NCBI GenBank assembly: GCA_964016885.1
Contig: OZ024742.1
Coordinates: 361,339,573-361,403,572 of the forward strand
Length of the DNA: 64,000 nucleotides
Reading direction: 5' to 3'
Source: Eledone cirrhosa
Taxonomy: Eukaryota > Mollusca > Cephalopoda > Octopoda > Eledonidae
Below the pieces are notes generated by a model. That model had not been told where the DNA came from, searched no databases, and saw only the letters and a list, made by a program, of their open reading frames with translations. Made by a program: the position numbers and the translations under genes. Below are positions 32,341-46,223 of this stretch, piece by piece. Numbering within the stretch: the first letter of the stretch is position 1; the number at the start of each line of letters is the position of its first letter.

Positions 32341-35300
32341 GAATGGCTATCAATGGCCCTTCTCCACAGTGATACCTCTGTCATGTCTACAAGGAATGGC
32401 TGTCGATGACCCTTCTCTACAGTAATACCTCTGTCATGTCTACAGGGAATGGCTGTAAATGGCCCTTGTCCACAGTGATACCTCTGTCATGTCTACAAGG
32501 AATGGTCGTCAATGGCCCTTCTCCACAGTGATACCTCTGTCATGTCTACAAGGAATGGCTGTCGATGACCCTTCTCTACAGTAATACCTCTGTCATGTCT
32601 ACAAGGAATGGTCGTCAATGGCCCTTCTCCACAGTGATACCTCTGTCATGTCTACAAGGAATGGCTGTCGATGACCCTTCTCTACAGTAATACCTCTGTC
32701 ATGTCTACAAGGAATGGCTGTCGATGAGCCTTCTCCACAGCAATAACTCTGTCATGTGTACAGGAAATAGCTGTCAATAGCCCTTCTCAACAGTGATATC
32801 TCTGTCATGTCTACAGGGAATGGCTGTCAATGGCCCTTCTCCACAGTGATACCTCTGTCATGTCTATAGGGAATGGCTGTCAATGGCGCTTCTCCACAGT
32901 GATATCTCTGTCATGTCTACAGGGAATGGCTGTCAATGGCCCTTCTCCACAGTGATACCTCTGTCATGTCTACAAGGAATGGCTGGCAATAGCCCATCTC
33001 CACAGTGATACCTCTGTCATGTCTACAGGGTATGGCTGTCATTGGCCCTTCTCCACAGTGATACCTCTGTCATGTCTATAGGGAATGGCTCTCAATGGCC
33101 CTTCTCCACAGCAATACCTCTGTCATGTTTACAGGGAATGGCTGTCAATGGCCCTTCTCCACAGTGTTATCTCTGTCATATTACAGGGAATGGCTGTCAA
33201 TGGCTTTTCTCCACAGTGATACCTCTGTCATGTCTACAGGGAATGGCTGTCAATGGCCCTTCTCTACAGTGAGATCTCTGTCATGTCTACAGGGAATGGC
33301 TGTCAATGGCCCTTCTCCACAGTGATACCTCTGTCATGTATACAGGGAATGGCTGTCAATGGCCCACTCCATAGTGATACCTCTGTCATGTCTACAAGGA
33401 AAGGCTGGCAATAGCCCGTCTCCACTGTGATACCACTGTCATGTCTACAAGGAATGGCTGTCAATGGCCCCTCTCCACAGTGATACCTCTTTCATGTCTA
33501 CAGGGAATGGCTGTCAATGGCCCTTCTCCACAGTGATATCTCTGTCATGTCTACAGGGAATGGCTGTCAATGGCCCTTCTCCACAGCCATACCTCTGTCA
33601 TGTCTACAGGGAGTGGATCTAAATGGCCCTTCTCCACAGTGATACCTCTGTCATGTCTATAGGGAATGGCTCTCAATGGCCCTTCTCCACAGCAATACCT
33701 CTGTCATGTCTACAGGGAATGGCTGTCAATGGCCCTTCTCCACAGTGTTATCTCTGTCATGTCTACAGGGAATGGCTGTCAATGTCCCTTCACCACAGTG
33801 TTATCTCTGTCATGTCTACAGGGAATGGCTGTCAATGGCCCTTCTCTACAGTGAAATCTCTGTAACGTCTACATGGAATGGCTGTCAATGGCCCTTCTCC
33901 ACAGTGATACCTCTGTCATGTATACAGGGAATGGCTGTCAATGGCCCATCTCTATAGTGATACCTCTGTCATGTCTACAAGGAATGGCTGGCAATAGCCC
34001 GTCTCCACAGTGATACCTCTGTCATTTCTACAGGGTATGGCTGTCATTGGCCCTTCTCCACAGTGATACCTCTGTCATGTCTATAGGGAATGGCTCTCAA
34101 TGGCCCTTCTCCACAGCAATATCTCTGTCATGTCTACAGGGAATGGCTGTCAATGTCCCTTCTCCACAGTGTTATCTCTGTCATGTCTACAGGGAATGGC
34201 TGTCAATGGCTTTTCTCCACAGTGATACCTCTGTCATGTCTACAGGGAATGGCTGTCAATGGCCCTTCTCCACAGTGTTATCTCTGTCATGTCCACAGGG
34301 AATGTCTGTCAATGGCTTTTCTCCACAGTGATACCTCTGTCATGTCTACAGGGAATGGCTGTCAATGGCCCTTCTCTACAGTGAGATCTCTGTCATGTCT
34401 ACAGGGTATGGCTGTCATTGGCCCTTCTCCACAGTGATACCTCTGTCATGTCTATAGGGAATGGCTCTCAATGGCCCTTCTCCACAGCAATACCTCTGTC
34501 ATGTCTACAGGGAATGGCTGTCAATGGCCCTTCTCCACAGTGTTATCTCTGTCATATCTACAGGGAATGGCTGTCAATGGCTTTTCTCCACAGTGATACC
34601 TCTGTCATGTCTACAGGGAATGGCTGTCAATGGCCCTTCTCTACAGTGAGATCGCTGTCATGTCTACAGGGAATGGCTGTCAATGGCCCATCTCTATAGT
34701 GATACCTCTGTCATGTCTACAAGGAATGGCTGGCAATAGCCCGTCTCCACAGTGGTACCTCTGTCATGTCTACAGGGTATGGCTGTCATTGGCCCTTCTC
34801 CACAGTGATACCTCTGTCATGTCTATAGGGAATGGCTCTCAATGGCCCTTCTCCAAGGTGATACCTCTGTCATGTCTACAAGGAATGGCTGTCGATGACC
34901 CTTCTCCACAGAGATACCTCTGACATGTCTACAAGGAATGGCTGTCAATGGCCCTTCTCCACAGTGATATCTCTGTCATGTCCACAAGGAATGGCTGTCG
35001 ATGACCCTTCTCCACAGCAATACCTCTGTCATGTCTACAGGGAATGGCTGTCAATGGCCCTTCTCCACAGTGATATCTCTGTCATATCTACAGGGAATGG
35101 CTGTCAATGGTCCTTCTCCACAGAGATACCTTTGTCATGTCTATAGGGAATGGCTGTCAATGGCCCTTCTCCACAGTGATATCTCTGTCATGTCTATAGG
35201 GAATGGCTGTCAATGGCCCTTATCCACAGTGATATCTCTGTCATGTCTACAGGGAATGGCTGTCAATGGCCCTTCTCCACAGTGTTATCTCTGTCATGTC

Positions 35301-35750
35301 TACAGGGAATGGCTGTGAATAGCCCTTCTCCACAGTGATACCTCTGTCATGTCTACAGGGAATGGCTGTCAATGGCCCGTCTCCACAGTGATACCTCTGC
35401 CATGTGTACAAGGAATGGCTGTCAATGGCCCTTCTCCACAGTGATACCTCTTTCATGTCTACAGGGAATGGCTGTCAATGGCTCTTCTCCACAGCAATAC
35501 CTCTGTCATGTCTACAGGGAATGGCTGTCAATGGCCCTTCTCCACAGTGATATCTCTGTCATATCTACAGGGAATGGCTGTCAATGGTCCTTCTCCACAG
35601 AGATACCTTTGTCATGTCTATAGGGAATGGCTGTCAATGGCCCTTCTCCACAGTGATATCTCTGTCATGTCTATAGGGAATGGCTGTCAATGGCCCTTAT
35701 CCACAGTGATATCTCTGTCATGTCTACAGGGAATGACTCTCAATGGCCCT
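32341..35750 (+). repeat. Higher-order block B, part of a repeat of about 3.87 kb (about 73 monomers)
   Basis: Anchors at 32341, 33042 and 33095 recur at 36208, 36910 and 36963 (offsets 3867-3868). Both copies carry the same rare monomers: 'catattacaggg', 'ggaatggtcgtcaatgg' and 'aggaaatagctgtcaatagc'. The second copy is internally shortened after about 37,120, where it jumps to the sequence matching 34,680 onward. Boundaries are approximate. Confidence 0.75.
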
Positions 35751-38700
35751 TCTCCACAGTGATATCTCTACCATGTCTACAGGGAATGGCTGTCAATGGA
35801 CCTTCTCCACAGTGATCCCTCTACCATGTCTACAGGGAATGGCTGTCAATGGTCCTTCTCCTCAGTGATACCTCTGTCATGTCTATAGGGAATGGCTGTC
35901 AATGGTCCTTCTCCTCAGTGATACCTCTGTCATGTCTATAGGGAATGGCTGTCAATGGCCCTTATCCACAGTGATATCTCTGTCATGTCTACAGGGAATG
36001 GCTGTCAATGGCCCTTCTCCACAGTGTTATCTCTGTCATGTCTACAGGGAATGGCTGTGAATAGCCCTTCTCCACAGTGATACATCTGTCATGTCTACAG
36101 GGAATGGCTGTCAATGGCCCGTCTCCACAGTGATACCTCTGTCATGTGTACAAGGAATGGCTGTCAATGGCCCTTCTCCACAGTGATACCTCTTTCATGT
36201 CTACAGGGAATGGCTATCAATGGCCCTTCTCCACAGTGATACCTCTGTCATGTCTACAAGGAATGGCTGTCGATGACCCATTTTCTACAGTAATACCTCT
36301 GTCATGTCTACAGGGAATGGCTGTAAATGGCCCTTGTCCACAGTGATACCTCTGTCATGTCTACAAGGAATGGTCGTCAATGGCCCTTCTCCACAGTGAT
36401 ACCTCTGTCATGTCTACAAGGAATGGCTGTCGATGACCCTTCTCTACAGTAATACCTCTGTCATGTCTACAAGGAATGGTCGTCAATGGCCCTTCTCCAC
36501 AGTGATACCTCTGTCATGTCTACAAGGAATGGCTGTCGATGACCCTTCTCTACAGTAATACCTCTGTCATGTCTACAAGGAATGGCTGTCGATGAGCCTT
36601 CTCCACAGCAATAACTCTGTCATGTGTACAGGAAATAGCTGTCAATAGCCCTTCTCAACAGTGATATCTCTGTCATGTCTACAGGGAATGGCTGTCAATG
36701 GCCCTTCTCCACAGTGATACCTCTGTCATGTCTATAGGGAATGGCTGTCAATGGCCCTTCTCCACAGTGATATCTCTGTCATGTCTACAGGGAATGGCTG
36801 TCAATGGCCCTTCTCCACAGTGATACCTCTGTCATGTCTACAAGGAATGGCTGGCAATAGCCCATCTCCACAGTGATACCTCTGTCATGTCTACAGGGTA
36901 TGGCTGTCATTGGCCCTTCTCCACAGTGATACCTCTGTCATGTCTATAGGGAATGGCTCTCAATGGCCCTTCTCCACAGCAATACCTCTGTCATGTTTAC
37001 AGGGAATGGCTGTCAATGGCCCTTCTCCACAGTGTTATCTCTGTCATATTACAGGGAATGGCTGTCAATGGCTTTTCTCCACAGTGATACCTCTGTCATG
37101 TCTACAGGGAATGGCTGTCAATGGCCCTTCTCCACAGTGATACCTCTGTCATGTATACAGGGAATGGCTGTCAATGGCCCATCTCTATAGTGATACCTCT
37201 GTCATGTCTACAAGGAATGGCTGGCAATAGCCCGTCTCCACAGTGGTACCTCTGTCATGTCTACAGGGTATGGCTGTCATTGGCCCTTCTCCACAGTGAT
37301 ACCTCTGTCATGTCTATAGGGAATGGCTCTCAATGGCCCTTCTCCAAGGTGATACCTCTGTCATGTCTACAAGGAATGGCTGTCGATGACCCTTCTCCAC
37401 AGAGATACCTCTGACATGTCTACAAGGAATGGCTGTCAATGGCCCTTCTCCACAGTGATATCTCTGTCATGTCCACAAGGAATGGCTGTCGATGACCCTT
37501 CTCCACAGCAATACCTCTGTCATGTCTACAGGGAATGGCTGTCAATGGCCCTTCTCCACAGTGATATCTCTGTCATATCTACAGGGAATGGCTGTCAATG
37601 GTCCTTCTCCACAGAGATACCTTTGTCATGTCTATAGGGAATGGCTGTCAATGGCCCTTCTCCACAGTGATATCTCTGTCATGTCTATAGGGAATGGCTG
37701 TCAATGGCCCTTATCCACAGTGATATCTCTGTCATGTCTACAGGGAATGGCTGTCAATGGCCCTTCTCCACAGTGTTATCTCTGTCATGTCTACAGGGAA
37801 TGGCTGTGAATAGCCCTTCTCCACAGTGATACCTCTGTCATGTCTACAGGGAATGGCTGTCAATGGCCCGTCTCCACAGTGATACCTCTGCCATGTGTAC
37901 AAGGAATGGCTGTCAATGGCCCTTCTCCACAGTGATATCTCTTTCATGTCTACAGGGAATGGCTATCAATGGCCCTTCTCCACAGTGATATCGCTGTCAT
38001 GTCTACAGGGAATGGCTGTCAATGGCTCTTCTCCACAGCAATACCTCTGTCATGTCTAGAGGGTATGGCTGTCATTGGCCCTTCTCCACATTGATACCTC
38101 TGTCATGTGTATAGGGAATGGCTCTCAATGGCCCTTCTCCACAGCAATACCTCTGTCATGTCTACAGGGAATGGCTGTCAATGGCCCTTCTCCACAGTGA
38201 TACCTCTGTCATGTCTATAGGGAATGGCTGTCAAATTGCCCTTCTCCACAGTGATACATCTGTCATATCTACAGGGAATGGCTGTCAATGGCCCTTCTCC
38301 ACAGCAATACCTCTGTCATGTCTGCAGGGAATGGCTGTCAATGGCCCTTCTCCGCAGTGTTATCTCTGTCATGTCTACAGGGAATGGCTGTCAATGGCGC
38401 TTCTTCACAGTGATACCTCTGTCATGTCTACAGGGAATGGCTGTCAATGGCCCTTCTCCACAGCAATGCCCTTGTCATGTCTACAGGGAATGGCTGTCAA
38501 TGGCCCTTCTCCACAGTGATACCTCTGTCATGTCTACAGGGAATGGCTGTCAATGGCCCTTCTCCACATTGTTATCTCTGTCATGTCTACAGGGAATGGC
38601 TGTCAATGGCCCTTCTCCACAGCAATACCTCTGTCATGTCTACAGGGAATGGCTGTCAATGGCCCTTCTCCACAGTGATACCTCTGTCATGTCTATAGGG

Positions 38701-40869
38701 AATGGCTGTCAATGGCCCTTCTCCACAGCAATACCTCTGTCATGTCTACAGGGAATGGCTGTCAATGGCCCTTCTCCACAGTGATACCTCTGTCATGTCT
38801 ATAGGGAATGGCTGTCAATGGCCCTTCTCCACAGCAATACCTCTGTCATGTCTACAGGGAATGGCTGTCAATGGCCCTTCTCCACAGTGATACCTCTGTC
38901 ATATCTACAGGGTATATCTGTCAATGGCCCATCACTATAGTGATACCTCTGTCATGTCTATAGGGAATGGCTGTCAATGGCCCTTCTCCACAGTGATATC
39001 TCTGTCATGTCTACATGGAATGGCTGTCAATGGCCCTTCTCCACAGCAATATCTCTGTCATGTCTACAGGGAATGGCTGTCAACGGCCCTTCTCCACAGT
39101 GATATCTCTGTCATGTCTACAGGGAATGGCTGTCAATGGCCCTTCTCCACAGCCATACCTCTGTCATGTCTACAGGGAGTGGCTCTAAATGGCCCTTCTC
39201 CACAGTGATACCTCTGTCATGTCTATAGGGAATGGCTCTCAATGGCCCTTCTCCACAGCAATACCTCTGTCATGTCTACAGGGAATGGCTGTCAATGGCC
39301 CTTCTCCACAGTGTTATCTCTGTCATGTCTACAGGGAATGGCTGTCAATGTCCCTTCACCACAGTGTTACCTCTGTCATGTCTACAGGGAATGGCTGTCA
39401 ATGGCCCTTCTCTACAGTGAAATCTCTGTAACGTCTACAGGGAATGGCTGTCAATGGCCCTTCTCCACAGTGATACCTCTGTCATGTATACAGGGAATGG
39501 CTGTCAATGGCCCATCTGTATAGTGATACCTCTGTCATGTCTACAAGGAATGGCTGGCAATAGCCCGTCTCCACAGTGATACCTCTGTCATTTCTACATG
39601 GTATGGCTGTCATTGGCCCTTCTCCACAGTGATACCTCTGTCATGTCTATAGGGAATGACTCTCAATGGCCCTTCTCCACAGCAATACCTCTGTCATGTC
39701 TACAGGGAATGGCTGTCAATGGCCCTTCTCCACAGTGTTATCTCTGTCATGTCTACAGGGAATGGCTGTGAATAGCCCTTCTCCACAGTGATACCTCTGT
39801 CATGTCTACAGGGAATGGCTGTCAATGGCCCGTCTCCACAGTGATACCTCTGCCATGTGTACAAGGAATGGCTGTCAATGGCCCTTCTCCACAGTGATAC
39901 CTCTTTCATGTCTACAGGGAACGGCTATCAATGGCCCTTCTCCACAGTGATATCGCTGTCATGTCTACAGGGAATGGCTCTCAATGGCTCTTCTCCACAG
40001 CAATACCTCTGTCATGTCTAGAGGGTATGGCTGTCATTGGCCCTTCTCCACATTGATACCTCTGTCATGTGTATAGGGAATGGCTCTCAATGGCCCTTCT
40101 CCACAGCAATACCTCTGTCATGTCTACAGGGAATGGCTGTCAATGGCCCTTCTCCACAGTGATACCTCTGTCATGTCTATAGGGAATGGCTGTCAAATTG
40201 CCCTTCTCCACAGTGATACATCTGTCATATCTACAGGGAATGGCTGTCAATGGCCCTTCTCCACAGCAATACCTCTGTCATGTCTGCAGGGAATGGCTGT
40301 CAATGGCCCTTCTCCACAGTGTTATCTCTGTCATGTCTACAGGGAATGGCTGTCAATGGCGCTTCTTCACAGTGATACCTCTGTCATGTCTACAGGGAAT
40401 GGCTGTCAATGGCCCTTCTCCACAGCAATGCCCTTGTCATGTCTACAGGGAATGGCTGTCAATGGCCCTTCTCCACAGTGATACCTCTGTCATGTCTACA
40501 GGGAATGGCTGTCAATGGCCCTTCTCCACATTGTAATCTCTGTCATGTCTACAGGGAATGGCTGTCAATGGCCCTTCTCCACAGCAATACCTCTGTCATG
40601 TCTACAGGGAATGGCTGTCAATGGCCCTTCTCCACAGTGATACCTCTGTCATGTCTATACGGAATGGCTGTCAATGGCCCTTCTCCACAGCAATACCTCT
40701 GTCATGTCTACAGGGAATGGCTGTCAATGGCCCTTCTCCACAGCAATACCTCTGTCATGTCTACAGGGAATGGCTGTCAATGGCCCTTCTCCACAGTGAT
40801 ACCTCTGTCATGTCTATAGGGAATGGCTGTCAATGGCCCTTCTCCACAGCAATACCTCTGTCATGTCTA

Positions 40870-43800
40870 CAGGGAATGGCTGTCAATGGCCCTTCTCCAC
40901 AGTGATACCTCTGTCATATCTACAGGGAATATCTGTCAATGGCCCATCACTATAGTGATACCTCTGTCATGTCTATAGGGAATGGCTGTCAATGGCCCTT
41001 CTCCACAGTGATATCTCTGTCATGTCTACATGGAATGGCTGTCAATGGCCCTTCTCCACAGCAATATCTCTGTCATGTCTACAGGGAATGGCTGTCAATG
41101 GCCCTTCTCCACAGTGATATCTCTGTCATGTCTACAGGGAATGGCTGTCAATGGCCCTTCTCCACAGCCATACCTCTGTCATGTCTACAGGGAGTGGCTC
41201 TAAATGGCCCTTCTCCACAGTGATACCTCTGTCATGTCTATAGGGAATGGCTCTCAATGGCCCTTCTCCACAGCAATACCTCTGTCATGTCTACAGGGAA
41301 TGGCTGTCAATGGCCCTTCTCCACAGTGTTATCTCTGTCATGTCTACAGGGAATGGCTGTCAATGTCCCTTCACCACAGTGTTACCTCTGTCATGTCTAC
41401 AGGGAATGGCTGTCAATGGCCCTTCTCTACAGTGAAATCTCTGTAACGTCTACAGGGAATGGCTGTCAATGGCCCTTCTCCACAGTGATACCTCTGTCAT
41501 GTATACAGGGAATGGCTGTCAATGGCCCATCTCTATAGTGATACCTCTGTCATGTCTACAAGGAATGGCTGGCAATAGCCCGTCTCCACAGTGATACCTC
41601 TGTCATTTCTACAGGGTATGGCTGTCATTGGCCCTTCTCCACAGTGATACCTCTGTCATGTCTATAGGGAATGACTCTCAATGGCCCTTCTCCACAGCAA
41701 TACCTCTGTCATGTCTACAGGGAATGGCTGTCAATGGCCCTTCTCCACAGTGTTATCTCTGTCATGTCTACAGGGAATGGCTGTGAATAGCCCTTCTCCA
41801 CAGTGATACCTCTGTCATGTCTACAGGGAATGGCTGTCAATGGCCCGTCTCCACAGTGATACCTCTGCCATGTGTACAAGGAATGGCTGTCAATGGCCCT
41901 TCTCCACAGTGATACCTCTTTCATGTCTACAGGGAATGGCTATCAATGGCCCTTCTCCACAGTGATATCGCTGTCATGTCTACAGGGAATGGCTGTCAAT
42001 GGCTCTTCTCCACAGCAATACCTCTGTCATGTCTAGAGGGTATGGCTGTCATTGGCCCTTCTCCACAGTGATACCTCTGTCATGTGTATAGGGAATGGCT
42101 CTCAATGGCCCTTCTCCACAGCAATACCTCTGTCATGTCTACAGGGAATGGCTGTCAATGGCCCTTCTCCACAGTGATATCGCTGTCATGTCTACAGGGA
42201 ATGGCTGTCAATGGCTCTTCTCCACAGCAATGCCCTTGTCATGTCTACAGGGAATGGCTGTCAATGGCCCTTCTCCACAGTGATACCTCTGTCATGTCTA
42301 CAGGGAATGGCTGTCAATGGCCCTTCTCCACAGCGATACCTCTGTCATGTCTATAGGGAATGGCTGTCAATGGCCCTTCTCCACAGCAATACCTCTGTCA
42401 TGTCTACAGGGAATGGCTGTCAATGGCCCTTCTCCACAGCAATACCTCTGTCATGTCTACAGGGAATGGCTGTCAATGGCCCTTCTCCACAGTGATACCT
42501 CTGTCATGTCTATAGGGAATGGCTGTCAATGGCCCTTCTCCACAGCAATACCTCTGTCATGTCTACAGGGAATGGCTGTCAATGGCCCTTCTCCACAGTG
42601 ATACCTCTGTCATATCTACAGGGAATATCTGTCAATGGCCCATCACTATAGTGATACCTCTGTCATGTCTATAGGGAATGGCTGTCAATGGCCCTTCTCC
42701 ACAGTGATATCTCTGTCATGTCTACATGGAATGGCTGTCAATGGCCCTTCTCCACAGCAATATCTCTGTCATGTCTACAGGGAATGGCTGTCAATGGCCC
42801 TTCTCCACAGTGATATCTCTGTCATGTCTACAGGGAATGGCTGTCAATGGCCCTTCTCCACAGTGTTATCTCTGTCATGTCTACAGGGAATGGCTGTCAA
42901 TGTCCCTTCACCACAGTGTTATCTCTGTCATGTCTACAGGGAATGGCTGTCAATGGCCCTTCTCTACAGTGAAATCTCTGTAACGTCTACAGGGAATGGG
43001 TGTCAATGGCCCTTCTCCACAGTGATACCTCTGTCATGTATACAGGGAATGGCTGTCAATGGCCCATCTCTATAGTGATACCTCTGTCATGTCTACAAGG
43101 AATGGCTGGCAATAGCCCGTCTCCACAGTGATACCTCTGTCATTTCTACAGGGTATGGCTGTCATTGGCCCTTCTCCACAGTGATACCTCTGTCATGTCT
43201 ATAGGGAATGGCTGTCAATGGCCCTTCTCCACAGCAATACCTCTGTCATGTCTACAGGGAATGGCTGTCAATGTCCCTTCTCCACAGTGTTATCTCTGTC
43301 ATGTCTACAGGGAATGGCTGTCAATGGCTTTTCTCCACAGTGATACCTCTGTCATGTCTACAGGGAATGGCTGTCAATGGCCCTTCTCCACAGTGTTATC
43401 TCTGTCATGTCCACAGGGAATGTCTGTCAATGGCTTTTCTCCACAGTGATACCTCTGTCATGTCTACAGGGAATGGCTGTCAATGGCCCTTCTCTACAGT
43501 GAGATCTCTGTCATGTCTACAGGGAATGGCTGTCAATGGCCCATCTCTATAGTGATACCTCTGTCATGTCTACAAGGAATGGCTGGCAATAGCCCGTCTC
43601 CACAGTGATACCTCTGTCATGTCTACAGGGTATGGCTGTCATTGGCCCTTCTCCACAGTGATACCTCTGTCATGTCTATAGGGAATGGCTCTCAATGGCC
43701 CTTCTCCACAGCAATACCTCTGTCATGTCTACAGGGAATGGCTGTCAATGGCCCTTCTCCACAGTGTTATCTCTGTCATATCTACAGGGAATGGCTGTCA

Positions 43801-46223
43801 ATGGCTTTTCTCCACAGTGATACCTCTGTCATGTCTACAGGGAATGGCTGTCAATGGCCCTTCTCTACAGTGAGATCTCTGTCATGTCTACAGGGAATGG
43901 CTGTCAATGGCCCATCTCTATAGTGATACCTCTGTCATGTCCACAAGGAATGGCTGGCAATAGCCCGTCTCCACAGTGGTACCTCTGTCATGTCTACAGG
44001 GTATGGCTGTCATTGGCCCTTCTCCACAGTGATACCTCTGTCATGTCTATAGGGAATGGCTCTCAATGGCCCTTCTCCAAGGTGATACCTCTGTCATGTC
44101 TACAAGGAATGGCTGTCGATGACCCTTCTCCACAGAGATACCTCTGACATGTCTACAAGGAATGGCTGTCAATGGCCCTTCTCCACAGTGATATCTCTGT
44201 CATGTCCACAAGGAATGGCTGTCGATGACCCTTCTCCACAGCAATACCTCTGTCATGTCTACAGGGAATGGCTGTCAATGGCCCTTCTCCACAGTGATAT
44301 CTCTGTCATATCTACAGGGAATGGCTGTCAATGGTCCTTCTCCACAGAGATACCTTTGTCATGTCTATAGGGAATGGCTGTCAATGGCCCTTCTCCACAG
44401 TGATATCTCTGTCATGTCTATAGGGAATGGCTGTCAATGGCCCTTATCCACAGTGATATCTCTGTCATGTCTACAGGGAATGGCTGTCAATGGCCCTTCT
44501 CCACAGTGTTATCTCTGTCATGTCTACAGGGAATGGCTGTGAATAGCCCTTCTCCACAGTGATACCTCTGTCATGTCTACAGGGAATGGCTGTCAATGGC
44601 CCGTCTCCACAGTGATACCTCTGCCATGTGTACAAGGAATGGCTGTCAATGGCCCTTCTCCACAGTGATACCTCTTTCATGTCTACAGGGAATGGCTATC
44701 AATGGCCCTTCTCCACAGTGATATCGCTGTCATGTCTACAGGGAATGGCTGTCAATGGCTCTTCTCCACAGCAATACCTCTGTCATGTCTAGAGGGTATG
44801 GCTGTCATTGGCCCTTCTCCACATTGATACCTCTGTCATGTGTATAGGGAATGGCTCTCAATGGCCCTTCTCCACAGCAATACCTCTGTCATGTCTACAG
44901 GGAATGGCTGTCAATGGCCCTTCTCCACAGTGATACCTCTGTCATGTCTATAGGGAATGGCTGTCAAATTGCCCTTCTCCACAGTGATACATCTGTCATA
45001 TCTACAGGGAATGGCTGTCAATGGCCCTTCTCCACAGCAATACCTCTGTCATGTCTGCAGGGAATGGCTGTCAATGGCCCTTCTCCACAGTGTTATCTCT
45101 GTCATGTCTAGAGGCAATGGCTGTCAATGGCGCTTCTTCACAGTGATACCTCTGTCATGTCTACAGGGAATGGCTGTCAATGGCCCTTCTCCACAGCAAT
45201 GCCCTTGTCATGTCTACAGGGAATGGCTGTCAATGGCCCTTCTCCACAGTGATACCTCTGTCATGTCTACAGGGAATGGCTGTCAATGGCCCTTCTCCAC
45301 ATTGTTATCTCTGTCATGTCTACAGGGAATGGCTGTCAATGGCCCTTCTCCACAGCAATACCTCTGTCATGTCTACAGGGAATGGCTGTCAATGGCCCTT
45401 CTCCACAGTGATACCTCTGTCATGTCTATAGGGAATGGCTGTCAATGGCCCTTCTCCACAGCAATACCTCTGTCATGTCTACAGGGAATGGCTGTCAATG
45501 GCCCTTCTCCACAGCAATACCTCTGTCATGTCTACAGGGAATGGCTGTCAATGGCCCTTCTCCACAGTGATACCTCTGTCATGTCTATAGGGAATGGCTG
45601 TCAATGGCCCTTCTCCACAGCAATACCTCTGTCATGTCTACAGGGAATGGCTGTCAATGGCCCTTCTCCACAGTGATACCTCTGTCATATCTACAGGGAA
45701 TATCTGTCAATGGCCCATCACTATAGTGATACCTCTGTCATGTCTATAGGGAATGGCTGTCAATGGCCCTTCTCCACAGTGATATCTCTGTCATGTCTAC
45801 ATGGAATGGCTGTCAATGGCCCTTCTCCACAGCAATATCTCTGTCATGTCTACAGGGAATGGCTGTCAATGGCCCTTCTCCACAGTGATATCTCTGTCAT
45901 GTCTACAGGGAATGGCTGTCAATGGCCCTTCTCCACAGCCATACCTCTGTCATGTCTACAGGGAGTGGCTCTAAATGGCCCTTCTCCACAGTGATACCTC
46001 TGTCATGTCTATAGGGAATGGCTCTCAATGGCCCTTCTCCACAGCAATACCTCTGTCATGTCTACAGGGAATGGCTGTCAATGGCCCTTCTCCACAGTGT
46101 TATCTCTGTCATGTCTACAGGGAATGGCTGTCAATGTCCCTTCACCACAGTGTTACCTCTGTCATGTCTACAGGGAATGGCTGTCAATGGCCCTTCTCTA
46201 CAGTGAGATCTCTGTAACGTCTA
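40870..46223 (+). repeat. Higher-order unit C, first copy (5354 bp, 101 monomers plus 1 bp)
   Basis: Directly followed by a second copy from 46224. Corresponding points 41204/46558, 42084/47438, 43165/48519 and 44957/50311 all differ by 5354 bp. The extra base comes from the +1 monomer at about 44966. Shared private variants show that this is a recent tandem duplication. Confidence 0.9.
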